A stretch of 33,533 nucleotides of DNA, from positions 1 through 33,533 of the forward strand of contig JAACED010000022.1 of the NCBI GenBank assembly GCA_011682695.1, written 5' to 3'. The stretch is from Gammaproteobacteria bacterium (GTDB lineage Bacteria; Actinomycetota; Acidimicrobiia; Spongiisociales; UBA4744). Below the pieces are notes generated by a model, which was not told the origin of the DNA, did not search any database, and worked only from the letters and a program-made list of their open reading frames with translations. Below, in pieces: positions 1 through 7,188 of the stretch. The translations under genes and the position numbers were made by a program. Position 1 is the stretch's first letter. The number at the start of each line of letters is the position of its first letter.

Positions 1-100
1 GGCGGTGGTGAACACCGGTGCGTCGAGGAAGAGAAGGAAGAGAACGCCGCGAGCCGTGGAAGAAAGTCCAACGCCGCGTCCGCTACCGGCCCGGAAACTG

Positions 101-119
101 TGAGCCGGCTATCGGCTCA
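101..119 (-). terminator. Hairpin at the 3' end of the MerR-type gene
   Basis: TGAGCCG (101-107) and CGGCTCA (113-119) form a perfect 7-base inverted repeat with a 5-base loop, and the stop codon of the MerR-type gene lies in one arm. On the minus strand only a weak T-containing stretch follows, so this is a possible rather than a textbook terminator. I see no gene in bases 1-100. Confidence 0.35.
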
Positions 120-608
120 GCCGTCCACGGCTTCCTCGCTGACACCTTCTTCGCTCCAGCGGATCATCTCGAGAAAGCGCTCACGATCGAGTTCGAACTT
201 GCTCACATCGTCCTCGACGGACCGCGTGATGTTGTCGATCGCGACGAAGAACGCGAGTTGCCCGCCTCGAAGGGCATCGAGAAGTTCCTCGTCATCCTCG
301 GCGATCGAAAAGATGCTTTGCCCGTCGGTTACGAGCTTCACTTCGGCCAGGTGACGGTCCATGCCGCCGTTGCGCCGAAGATAGCCCCAGGCTCTGCGAA
401 CCCGCTGCACCGACATTCCGTTGTCCAGCAGGCTCTTGATGACACGCAGGGCAACAAGGTCTCGAAACGAGTAGAGCCGCCGCACACCAGGACGGCCGCC
501 AGTGCTCTGCAAAGAAGGTTTGAGGAGGGAGACGCGATCCCAGTACCTGAGCTGATGCGCTGTGCAGCCGGTCAGTTTGGAAGCTTGCTGCGCCGTGAAT
601 CCATCCAC
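117..608 (-). CDS. MerR-family transcriptional regulator
   Basis: A 163-residue predicted DNA-binding regulator. Residues about 1-75 form the MerR-type winged helix-turn-helix: the start FTAQQASKLTG, then the recognition helix with QLRYWDR, then the wing with RLYSFRDLVALRVIK. A second helical part (SVQRVRRAWGYLRR, residues about 66-79) leads into a C-terminal region of unknown ligand. There is no cluster of Cys as in metal-sensing MerR proteins, so metal sensing is unlikely. The start is GTG at 608, because the nearby ATG codons at 604 and 616 are in other frames. A GGGGAGAG sequence lies about 8-10 bases upstream. The target genes cannot be told from the sequence. Family assignment is firm, function is not. 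Confidence 0.85.
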   Translation of the reverse strand: MDGFTAQQASKLTGCTAHQLRYWDRVSLLKPSLQSTGGRPGVRRLYSFRDLVALRVIKSLLDNGMSVQRVRRAWGYLRRNGGMDRHLAEVKLVTDGQSIFSIAEDDEELLDALRGGQLAFFVAIDNITRSVEDDVSKFELDRERFLEMIRWSEEGVSEEAVDG

Positions 609-633
609 CTCGTCATCTCTCCCCGATATAACG

Positions 634-652
634 GGCGGTCACGACGACCGCC
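634..652. promoter_or_regulatory. Inverted repeat upstream of the MerR-type gene
   Basis: GGCGGTC (634-640) and GACCGCC (646-652) are a perfect 7-base inverted repeat with a 5-base spacer. It lies 26 bases upstream of the GTG start of the MerR-type gene. MerR-family proteins bind inverted repeats and often act on their own promoters, so this could be an autoregulatory operator. It could equally be a leader hairpin in the mRNA. I cannot place the -10 and -35 elements with certainty. Confidence 0.35.
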
Positions 653-706
653 GACTCCGACCCCGCATATGCGTGCTGGGACCCCCACTCTAGCGTCGCG
701 ACACGG

Positions 707-1027
707 TCACTGCCGTTTGCGTTTTCCACCCAGAAACCGTGGCACCCACCCCTCGTCCTCGGTCCCTGTAATCACCCTGCGCGCCTGCACAAAAGCGCTT
801 CCTGCGAGCACCATGGTCACGAACCCGGCAAGGGCAAGCCACTGGTTGAAGGCGAAGGTTCCCAGGGTTATCGCCAGCCCCAAGAGGAAGACGATCGCCG
901 CGATCATCACTCGCCGGGAGGGGACCTTGCCGAGTCTGCCGACCTTGCGCACCAGGCCAGGATCCTCGGCGTAGAGGCCCTGCTCGATCTCCTGGAGAAT
1001 CTTTTGTTCGCGCTCGTCTAGTGGCAT
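707..1027 (-). CDS. DUF3040 membrane protein
   Basis: A 106-residue protein of the DUF3040 family, which I know from Actinobacteria and which has no established function. The N-terminal amphipathic stretch (LDEREQKILQEIEQGLYAED, residues 3-22) is the family hallmark. It is followed by two membrane helices at residues about 39-59 and 63-80, and a short basic tail ending GGKRKRQ. The gene is on the minus strand, 27 bases downstream of the remnant of a DNA polymerase IV gene. A dinB-DUF3040 neighbourhood is one I associate with actinobacterial genomes, so this gene probably keeps an old position beside a lost partner. Confidence 0.85.
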   Translation of the reverse strand: MPLDEREQKILQEIEQGLYAEDPGLVRKVGRLGKVPSRRVMIAAIVFLLGLAITLGTFAFNQWLALAGFVTMVLAGSAFVQARRVITGTEDEGWVPRFLGGKRKRQ

Positions 1028-1054
1028 GGTCCGTAGTCCTCAATCACTCTACGT

Positions 1055-1282
1055 TCATGATACCCCTCGTTCCGACATTGCCTCGGAGGTTGCTGCGAGG
1101 CGTGCCGGAACCACGGCCTGTTCCCCAAACCTCCTACGAACCCGACCGACTGAATCGGCAACGTCCTCCCACTCAGGATGGGTGTTCAGTCGGCGAGGAG
1201 CCGCCGAATCGGAGAGGTCGGTCATGCCCACACGGACAAGCCGCATGGCACGTCGACCGGTGTCGATATCGGCAAGCACCAT
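1055..1282 (-). pseudogene. C-terminal remnant of DNA polymerase IV (dinB-like)
   Basis: The 75-residue frame looks like the end of a Y-family DNA polymerase. It has MRLVRVGMTDLSD, matching the conserved R-L-x-GV-x-x-x-x-L motif of the little-finger domain. After that come PEWEDVADSVGRVRRRFGEQ and AVVPARLA, matching the usual VD-x-VR-x-RFG-x-x-AV-x-PA-x-L ending. The family is about 350-400 residues long, so palm, thumb and fingers are missing. The same frame stays open about 12 codons further upstream before an in-frame TGA, and there is no ribosome binding site before the ATG at 1282. I read it as a decayed gene. A small real protein of this fold cannot be excluded. A partial copy of the dispersed repeat lies about 60 bases upstream of the surviving frame. 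Confidence 0.6.
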
Positions 1283-1339
1283 CAGGATCGATAGGACGCT
1301 CGTCTCTTCCCCACGAGAGGTTGTGCAGCATCATTGCCG

Positions 1340-1377
1340 TCGTAGAACCGAGGTCGCGATACAAGGTACAAAGCACG
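1340..1377 (-). repeat. Dispersed heptad repeat, partial copy F
   Basis: Read on the minus strand, three 7-base units TGCTTTG, TACCTTG and TATCGCG are followed by ACCTCGG. The same order of units ending in TATCGCG occurs at 6833-6853, 18216-18243 and 27841-27882. It lies between fabF and the polymerase IV remnant and is the only copy in reverse orientation. The rest of the 1283-1417 gap shows no gene. Confidence 0.55.
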
Positions 1378-1417
1378 TAAACACGCGAGCCAATCCCGGT
1401 TCCAGAACCCGGCAGTC

Positions 1418-2665
1418 CTACTTGCCGAAGATCAGCACCGCGTTGTGTCCACCAAACCCAAACGAGTTGCTCATGACGATCCGGATGTCCTGCTTTCTGG
1501 ATTTGTTCGGGACATAGTCGAGATCACATTCGGGATCGGGGTTGCGGTAGTTGATCGTCGGGGGAAGCACACCATCGCGCATGGCGAGGATGCTGGCGAT
1601 CGCCTCAACCGCACCGGCACCGCCAAGAAGATGTCCTGTCATCGACTTCGTCGACGAGATCGCGAGCCGTGCAGCGTGCTCGCCGAACACAAGCTTGATC
1701 GCCGCCGTCTCCGTCACGTCGTTCGCCTGCGTCGAGGTGCCATGGGCGTTGATGTAGCCGACCTGTGACGGCTCGATCTCGGCATCGTCCAGAGCCGCCT
1801 GCATCGCCCGGGCTGCTCCCACGCCGCCAGGGCGGGGCAGAGTGATGTGGTAGGCGTCCGAGGACATCCCGTACCCGAGCAGCTCAGCGTAGATCTGCGC
1901 CCCCCGTGCCAGCGCATGTTCACGCTCTTCGAGGATGAGGGAGCCCGCCCCTTCGGCCATTACGAATCCGTCGCGAGTCGCATCGAACGGACGACACGCT
2001 CCTTGCGGGTCTTCGTTGCGGGTGCTCACGGCCCTCGCCTGTGCGAAGGCGGCAATACCGAACTCGCAGATCGAAGCCTCGCCGCCGCCGGACACCATCA
2101 CGTCGGCAGCACCCCTGCGAATGATCTCGGCCGCGTCACCGATCGCGTTCGTGGACGCTGCACAGGCAGTCACGGTACAGGTCACGGGACCCAGCAATCC
2201 GAATCCGATCGACACGTCTCCCGCGGCCATGTTCGGGATCATTTTCGTCACCTGATAGGGAGAGATCCGCTCAGCGCCCCGAGTACGCATCGTGTCCATG
2301 CCTTCCTGCATCGACATGAGGCCTCCGATGCCCGATCCGACTACTACACCCGCCCGGGCACCGGCGTCAGGGTCGTCCGAGTAGTCGATTCCCGAGTCCT
2401 GGAGCGCCTGGGTGGTTGCCGCGTAGAACAACTGATCGAATCGATCCATGCGGCGGGCGGTCCGCCGGTCCATGTACTCCTCGGGGTCGAAGTTCTTGAC
2501 CTCGCCTGCAAATCGGACAGGTGACTGCGAAGCATCAAACAGCGTGATCGGCCCAACGCCCGATGTTCCGGAGAGCAGTGCACTCCAGTAGTCCGCGACC
2601 GTATTGCCGATGGGACTGATGACTCCCAACCCGGTAACTACAACCCGCCGATCACGACCGTGCAT
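1418..2665 (-). CDS. fabF: 3-oxoacyl-ACP synthase II
   Basis: Condenses malonyl-ACP with a growing acyl-ACP in the cytosolic type II fatty acid elongation cycle. The 415-residue length is normal. The active-site Cys is C168 in the motif TACAAST, and the two catalytic His sit in NAHGTST (about residue 308) and TGHLLGGAGA (about residue 345). The C-terminus has the usual SFGFGGHN motif. It is the last gene of the fab operon, starting 5 bases after acpP. FabB is a sister family, but the length and the operon order (acpP-fabF) point to FabF. Without exit-site data its chain-length preference is unknown. Confidence 0.96.
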   Translation of the reverse strand: MHGRDRRVVVTGLGVISPIGNTVADYWSALLSGTSGVGPITLFDASQSPVRFAGEVKNFDPEEYMDRRTARRMDRFDQLFYAATTQALQDSGIDYSDDPDAGARAGVVVGSGIGGLMSMQEGMDTMRTRGAERISPYQVTKMIPNMAAGDVSIGFGLLGPVTCTVTACAASTNAIGDAAEIIRRGAADVMVSGGGEASICEFGIAAFAQARAVSTRNEDPQGACRPFDATRDGFVMAEGAGSLILEEREHALARGAQIYAELLGYGMSSDAYHITLPRPGGVGAARAMQAALDDAEIEPSQVGYINAHGTSTQANDVTETAAIKLVFGEHAARLAISSTKSMTGHLLGGAGAVEAIASILAMRDGVLPPTINYRNPDPECDLDYVPNKSRKQDIRIVMSNSFGFGGHNAVLIFGK

Positions 2666-2670
2666 ACCGA

Positions 2671-2916
2671 TCAGGCCTCGAGCTTGGCGATGACCACGTC
2701 GACAGCCTGGCTCACGGTTCCGATGCCTTCGGCTTCCTCGTCGGGAATCGTGACCCCGAACTCATCTTCGAGAGCCATCAGCAACTCGACGACGCCAAGC
2801 GAGTCGACTTCCAGATCAGTCTCGAAGCTCGCCTCGGGCGTGATCTTCGTCTCGTCGAGTCCCAGTTCCGAAACGAGAAGGTTCCTGAGCCTGCCCTCGA
2901 TCTCCGCTCGATCCAT
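2671..2916 (-). CDS. acpP: Acyl carrier protein
   Basis: An 81-residue acidic carrier protein holding the growing fatty acyl chain on a phosphopantetheine arm. The attachment serine is S39 in the motif DSLGVVEL. The acidic helix that binds partner enzymes follows (LLMALEDEFGVTIPDEEAE). A GGAGG lies 7 bases before the ATG. Its place between fabG and fabF is the common one in bacterial fab clusters, which marks it as the fatty acid ACP rather than a polyketide carrier. Confidence 0.97.
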   Translation of the reverse strand: MDRAEIEGRLRNLLVSELGLDETKITPEASFETDLEVDSLGVVELLMALEDEFGVTIPDEEAEGIGTVSQAVDVVIAKLEA

Positions 2917-2932
2917 GATTCTTCCTCCCTGT

Positions 2933-3667
2933 CTATAGAGCTAACCCTCCGTCCACAACGAGCACGTGGCCCGAGATGTACGAAGCTTCATCCGATGCAA
3001 GATAGCCGACCGCGAATGCGACCTCGGCCGGAGTTCCGAATCTCCCGAGGGCGACTGAAGCCGTGGCGGCCTCCTTCACCTCGTTCGACAGATCGGCGGT
3101 CAAGCTGGTCTCCACGAATCCCGGAGCAACCACGTTGACCGTGATCCCCCTGGACCCGACTTCCTTGGCAACAGACTTCGAGAACCCGATGATCGCTGCC
3201 TTCGTGGCCGCGTAGTTGGCCTGGCCCGGGTTCCCCGCGAGACCAGCCACCGAACCGATCGTGATGATCCGACCCCACCGGGCTCGCACCATCGAGCGCA
3301 GGGCCTGCCTGGTGCACAGATACACGGAAGTGAGGTTGGTCCGGATTACCTCATCCCACGTGTCGGCGCTCATCCTGAGCAGCAGCATGTCACGCGTTAT
3401 ACCTGCGTTGTTGACGAGCACGTCGACCGGGCCGAAGTGATCGCCGACACGCTCGAACATCGAAGTGACGGCGTCGGCAGACCCCACGTCCGCCTGCACT
3501 GCGATTGCTTCACCACCGTGCTCGATGATGGCGTCGACGACGGCTTCTGCTGCCTCGGCATGCCTCGAGTAGTTGACTGCAACACGATGCCCGCGCTCGG
3601 CGAGCAGCACGGCGATCGCGCGGCCGATGCCGCGAGACCCTCCGGTGACCAACGCGACTCTGCTCAC
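2933..3667 (-). CDS. fabG: 3-oxoacyl-ACP reductase
   Basis: NADPH-dependent short-chain dehydrogenase that reduces 3-oxoacyl-ACP in fatty acid elongation. The protein has 244 residues. The nucleotide-binding motif TGGSRGIGRAIA is at residues 8-19 and NNAG at 86-89. The catalytic set is S139, Y152 and K156, the last two in YAATK. The start is GTG at 3667, overlapping the fabH stop codon by 4 bases, so the two are probably translationally coupled. Short-chain dehydrogenases are a large family, but the position between fabH and acpP makes the FabG role secure. Confidence 0.96.
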   Translation of the reverse strand: MSRVALVTGGSRGIGRAIAVLLAERGHRVAVNYSRHAEAAEAVVDAIIEHGGEAIAVQADVGSADAVTSMFERVGDHFGPVDVLVNNAGITRDMLLLRMSADTWDEVIRTNLTSVYLCTRQALRSMVRARWGRIITIGSVAGLAGNPGQANYAATKAAIIGFSKSVAKEVGSRGITVNVVAPGFVETSLTADLSNEVKEAATASVALGRFGTPAEVAFAVGYLASDEASYISGHVLVVDGGLAL

Positions 3668-4749
3668 GATGAGACTCCGCTTCCGAAGAACCGCACGTTT
3701 CCCTCCAGCAGAGAGAACACATCGGCATCAGTCGCCGGCAACTCCGCGTCGCTCGTCCCAAGGGGCGTCGTGCGCTCACTCCATCGAACGACAGCCGCCG
3801 CCCAGGTCAGACCGGCACCGAAGGCCGCAAACACCAGGTTGTCCCCCGGGTGAACCTTGCCTTCCTCGAGTGCCTCCGTCAACGCCATCGGAATCGTCGC
3901 AGCGGATGTGTTGCCGTAGCGCTGGATGTTCACGAACACCTGGCCGGGCTTGAGCTTCAACCGGCGGGCGGCAGCGTCGATGATTCGAATATTCGCCTGG
4001 TGAGGGATGAAGAGGTCGACATCGTCCAGATCGAGACCTGCGTCATTCACAACCTTGATTGCGGCGGCACCCATGGCTTTGACGGCTCGCTTGAACACCT
4101 CTGGACCGTCCATCACGACCCCGTAGGCAGACCTGTCCGGACTCTGATAGCGATCGCTCGATGTCCCGACATTTGGGACGCAGAGCAGCCTGGCGGCCTC
4201 GCCGTCCGAACCGATGGTGACCGACTGGACGCCGTCATCGCCTTCGGTGGGCTCCAGGATGACGGCACCTGCGCCGTCTCCGAAGAGAACGGCCGTATTG
4301 CGATTCGTGAAATCGAGGTAGTGAGACAGACGCTCGGCGGCAACGAGCAGCACCCGCCGATGCCCTCCGGCACGAATCATCTGGCTGCCCACATCGAGGC
4401 CGTAGATCCAACCCGAGCAAGCAGCATTCATGTCGAACGCCGCGGCGTTGAAGGCCCCGAGCTTCGCCTGCAGCAGGGTTGCGGGACTGGGAATGATCGA
4501 ATCGCCCGTGCATGTGGCCATGATGACCAGGTCCAGATCTGATGCCTCCAGGCCTGCCGCAGCGAGAGCGTGCAGCGAGGCGACCACCGCCAGATCGGAG
4601 GTGCCCACATGGGAGATCCTGCGCTCTTTGATACCGGTACGTGTCGTAATCCACTCGTCCGACGTGTCCGTGAGCTTCTCGAGATCTTGGTTGGAAAGGA
4701 TGGTCGGAGGGGCACATCTTCCCCATCCGGTGATCGTGACGTTCGTCAT
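3664..4749 (-). CDS. fabH: 3-oxoacyl-ACP synthase III, with an extra C-terminal tail
   Basis: Starts fatty acid synthesis by condensing an acyl-CoA with malonyl-ACP. The catalytic residues are all present: C111 in NAACSGWIYG, H250 in PHQANIRI and N280 in RYGNTSAA. At 361 residues it is about 35-40 longer than the usual family member. The family normally ends at the GAGLTWAAAVVRW motif (residues 311-323). Here a hydrophilic tail follows, ending SLLEGNVRFFGSGVSS. The ATG at 4749 overlaps the fabD stop by 4 bases. Whether the primer is acetyl-CoA or a branched acyl-CoA, as in many Actinobacteria, cannot be read from these motifs. Confidence 0.95.
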   Translation of the reverse strand: MTNVTITGWGRCAPPTILSNQDLEKLTDTSDEWITTRTGIKERRISHVGTSDLAVVASLHALAAAGLEASDLDLVIMATCTGDSIIPSPATLLQAKLGAFNAAAFDMNAACSGWIYGLDVGSQMIRAGGHRRVLLVAAERLSHYLDFTNRNTAVLFGDGAGAVILEPTEGDDGVQSVTIGSDGEAARLLCVPNVGTSSDRYQSPDRSAYGVVMDGPEVFKRAVKAMGAAAIKVVNDAGLDLDDVDLFIPHQANIRIIDAAARRLKLKPGQVFVNIQRYGNTSAATIPMALTEALEEGKVHPGDNLVFAAFGAGLTWAAAVVRWSERTTPLGTSDAELPATDADVFSLLEGNVRFFGSGVSS

Positions 4750-5672
4750 CGCTCCTCGCTCAGTCGTTGTGCGATCGCTGCAAGGCTCGCCGTATCCCCG
4801 GCAATCATTACGGCGGCATCTCTCACCGTCTTCCTTGCCATCCCGGCGGTTACGTCACCCGGTCCAACATGAACGAAGGCATCCACGTCCATGTTCAGGA
4901 GCCCTTCGGCGAATCGCACCGGCTCGACGACCTGACGTTCAAGGAGATCGGCGACCTCGCCCTCAGAGTAGGGGTGTCCCGTGACATTTGCGTATACCGG
5001 GAACGAGAACGGTGCCACCGCGACATCTCGCAGCGCCGCTGCCACTTCGGAGGCCGCAGTGGCCATGAACGGTGAGTGGAAGGCGCCGCCCACCTTGAGC
5101 GGTATGACACGTCGCACACCAAGATCCCGTCCCTTCTCGACGATCCAGTCGATGTCGGCCCGGCCGCCTGCCACCACGACCTGACCGGGAGCGTTGATGT
5201 TCGCGACCCACATCCGGCCACTGTCGGCTCTTCGGCCTGCACTGATGGCTTCGGCCTTCTCTTCGTCCACGCCGATCAGCGCAGCCATTCCGGATGGCTC
5301 CCGATCGGCCGCCGCGGCCATTGCCTCTCCACGAATCGAGACGAGACGGAGAGCGGTTCGATAGTCGAACACGCCTGCGGCCGTGAGTGCCGTATATTCG
5401 CCCAGGGAGTGCCCTGCAGCGGCCACGGGTGCGATGTCGAGGCGGATGGAGAGCTCGGCCCACATCGCGTAGCCGAGAGCAAACAGGGCCGGCTGAGCGC
5501 GATCGGTTCTCGTGAGGGCCTCTTCAGGGCCGTTCAGACACACATCTCTCAGCGACCACCCGAGGATCTCGTCGGCGGTCTCACCGAGTAGGTCGGGACG
5601 CGCATCGAAGAGGTCGGCACCCATGCCGACGCGTTGGCTGCCTTGTCCCGGAAAGAGAATTGCGAAACGCAC
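4746..5672 (-). CDS. fabD: Malonyl-CoA:ACP transacylase
   Basis: Transfers malonyl groups from CoA to the acyl carrier protein, supplying extender units. The protein has 308 residues. The N-terminus has the FPGQGSQ motif (residues 7-13), the nucleophile is S89 in GHSLGEYTA, a conserved Arg is R114 and the catalytic His is H199 in AFHSPFM. The start is GTG at 5672 with only a weak AGGT upstream. It lies 31 bases downstream of the threonine aldolase gene and overlaps fabH by 4 bases, so it heads the fab block or continues a longer transcript. No FasR-type regulator is next to it. Confidence 0.96.
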   Translation of the reverse strand: MRFAILFPGQGSQRVGMGADLFDARPDLLGETADEILGWSLRDVCLNGPEEALTRTDRAQPALFALGYAMWAELSIRLDIAPVAAAGHSLGEYTALTAAGVFDYRTALRLVSIRGEAMAAAADREPSGMAALIGVDEEKAEAISAGRRADSGRMWVANINAPGQVVVAGGRADIDWIVEKGRDLGVRRVIPLKVGGAFHSPFMATAASEVAAALRDVAVAPFSFPVYANVTGHPYSEGEVADLLERQVVEPVRFAEGLLNMDVDAFVHVGPGDVTAGMARKTVRDAAVMIAGDTASLAAIAQRLSEER

Positions 5673-5703
5673 GGGGATTCAGACCTGACAGTACGGACTA
5701 CGG

Positions 5704-6753
5704 TTACCCGGAGTCCGCAGCCAAGGTCCCCAGCACTTCGAGCACCCGGTCGACATCCCGATCGTCTACATCGCGATGTGTGGCGAATCGCAAGATCCCT
5801 GGGGACATCTCCCCCACCAGGACGCCGGCCTCGGCCAGGCTGTCGATCAGCGCACCAGCATCGAACGGGAAACCCGCACTGTCGATGATCACCATGTTGG
5901 TCTGTATCTGTTCCATTCTCACCGAGGAGGGGAAGATACTCGCTATCTCCTCACCGAGGCGGCGAGCCAACCTGTGGTCGGCCTCGAGATGGTCCCGGCT
6001 ACGCAGCGCGACGCGAGCAGCGGCTGCAATGATGCCGACCTGCCGCATGCCGCCTCCAAGACGCTTACGACGGAATCTCGCCTCTTCGATGATGTCCTCG
6101 GAACCGCAAAGCACCGACCCGATCGGAGCGCCGAGCCCCTTGGAAAAGCAGAACATCACCGTGTCGGCCTCGGCGGCGATTGATTGGGCGTCCACACCGA
6201 GCGCCAACGCAGCGTTGAATATCCTTGCCCCATCCAAATGCACGGGAATCCCGAGACGCCTCGCCGCCGCGGTAGCCGCTCGCATGGTCTCGAGCGCAAC
6301 GACGGTACCCCCCGTCGAGGTCAGCGGGTTTTCCCAGACGAGGATACGCACACGTGGCAGGTGATACCCGGCGCCGGCGACGGCGCACTCGACATCCTCG
6401 GGCAGGATGCTCCCGTCGCGTGAATCCACCGTTCTGAACTGAACCCCCGAGATGGCTGCGGCGGCACCGACCTCGTACTGACGTATGTGTGCGCTCGCTG
6501 CACAAAGCGCTTCGTCGCCTGGCCGGACCAGTGTGTTCAGAGCCAACTGATTTGCCATGCTGCCCGTCGGCGTAAACACCGCTGCCACTTTTCCGACCGC
6601 AGCGGCGGCCTCCTGCTCCAGCGCATTCACGGTCGGATCTTCTCCGTAGACGTCGTCTCCGACCTTGGCCTCGGCCATGGCGCGGCGCATCTCCGCTGTT
6701 GGTCTGGTGACTGTATCAGATCGAAAATCCGCTATACCCTCTGCAAACGCCAT
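5704..6753 (-). CDS. ltaE: Low-specificity L-threonine aldolase
   Basis: PLP enzyme that cleaves L-threonine and L-allo-threonine to glycine and acetaldehyde. From ATG 6753 the protein has 349 residues. It closely follows the LtaE pattern: [13 protein letters not shown] near the N-terminus, then [17 protein letters not shown], then [11 protein letters not shown], then the PLP lysine in [12 protein letters not shown], then [10 protein letters not shown]. The frame stays open much further upstream, but that part has no family similarity. AGGAGG stands 6 bases before the ATG at 6753 and decides the start. It shares the strand of the fab genes with a 31-base gap, so co-transcription is possible. 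The metabolic reason for that would be unclear. Confidence 0.93.
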   Translation of the reverse strand: MAFAEGIADFRSDTVTRPTAEMRRAMAEAKVGDDVYGEDPTVNALEQEAAAAVGKVAAVFTPTGSMANQLALNTLVRPGDEALCAASAHIRQYEVGAAAAISGVQFRTVDSRDGSILPEDVECAVAGAGYHLPRVRILVWENPLTSTGGTVVALETMRAATAAARRLGIPVHLDGARIFNAALALGVDAQSIAAEADTVMFCFSKGLGAPIGSVLCGSEDIIEEARFRRKRLGGGMRQVGIIAAAARVALRSRDHLEADHRLARRLGEEIASIFPSSVRMEQIQTNMVIIDSAGFPFDAGALIDSLAEAGVLVGEMSPGILRFATHRDVDDRDVDRVLEVLGTLAADSG

Positions 6754-6831
6754 CCGACCTCCTGCTTCGCGGTGCACAGTACACCTGCCCACAGTGATGC
6801 CGGTGGGCGGATCGGCCGCTTGCCTATTGAC

Positions 6832-6925
6832 GTGCTTCGTATTTCCTATCGCGGCGAGCATTGATGTGAAACCGCGGGGCGGGCGTCGGGGCTCAGACGT
6901 AGCCGCCTCGCGTGAATCAGCGGGC
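6832..6925 (+). repeat. Dispersed heptad repeat, diverged copy D
   Basis: Heptads TGCTTCG, TATTTCC and TATCGCG (6833-6853) are followed by GCGAGCATTGATG, then GGGCGTCGGGGCTC and GTAGCCGCC. Order and spacing follow copies B and C, but the second heptad array and the conserved end are hard to recognise. It lies in the 435-base gap between the divergent ltaE and phosphorylase genes. Besides this copy and the promoter candidate at 7151-7179 I see no gene in the gap. Confidence 0.55.
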
Positions 6926-7150
6926 ATCGTCGAAGTGTGCAACGCCGGGACCTCCTCCACCGCAGGGCGCCACCTCCCCTTTGTGTCATTGTGTGGCGGG
7001 AAGATGGCCCGCGGTACGGCTCGCACCTCCCCTGTCCTTCCGGATGTTCCGGGAGTGGCGTCCGTTGGGTCAGGCTGCCCCGGGCCTTGCTCCGTGATGA
7101 CACGGAATACATGACTCGGCGGGTCCCCGGACTGCTGCAGGCACTTTGTG

Positions 7151-7179
7151 GTCACCGCGGCGCCGCGGACGACTATCCT
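7151..7179 (+). promoter_or_regulatory. Possible promoter of the glucan phosphorylase gene
   Basis: TATCCT at 7174-7179 could be a -10 element, with GTCACC at 7151-7156 as a weak -35 at 17-base spacing. Transcription would start at about 7186-7189, that is at or next to the GTG start at 7189. That would make the mRNA leaderless, which fits the lack of a ribosome binding site at good distance. The -35 match is poor, so this stays tentative. Confidence 0.3.
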
Positions 7180-7188
7180 CTCGGAGCC

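Noticed and set aside
18-974. A 318-codon open frame on the + strand
   Set aside because: It runs antisense to the MerR-type and DUF3040 genes, is rich in Arg, Ser and Pro, and has no family motifs. Such frames are a by-product of high GC content.
6771-6785. Imperfect palindrome GGTGCACAGTACACC upstream of ltaE
   Set aside because: It is 6 of 7 pairs around a central base and close to the start, but with no clear promoter around it the match is too short to call an operator.
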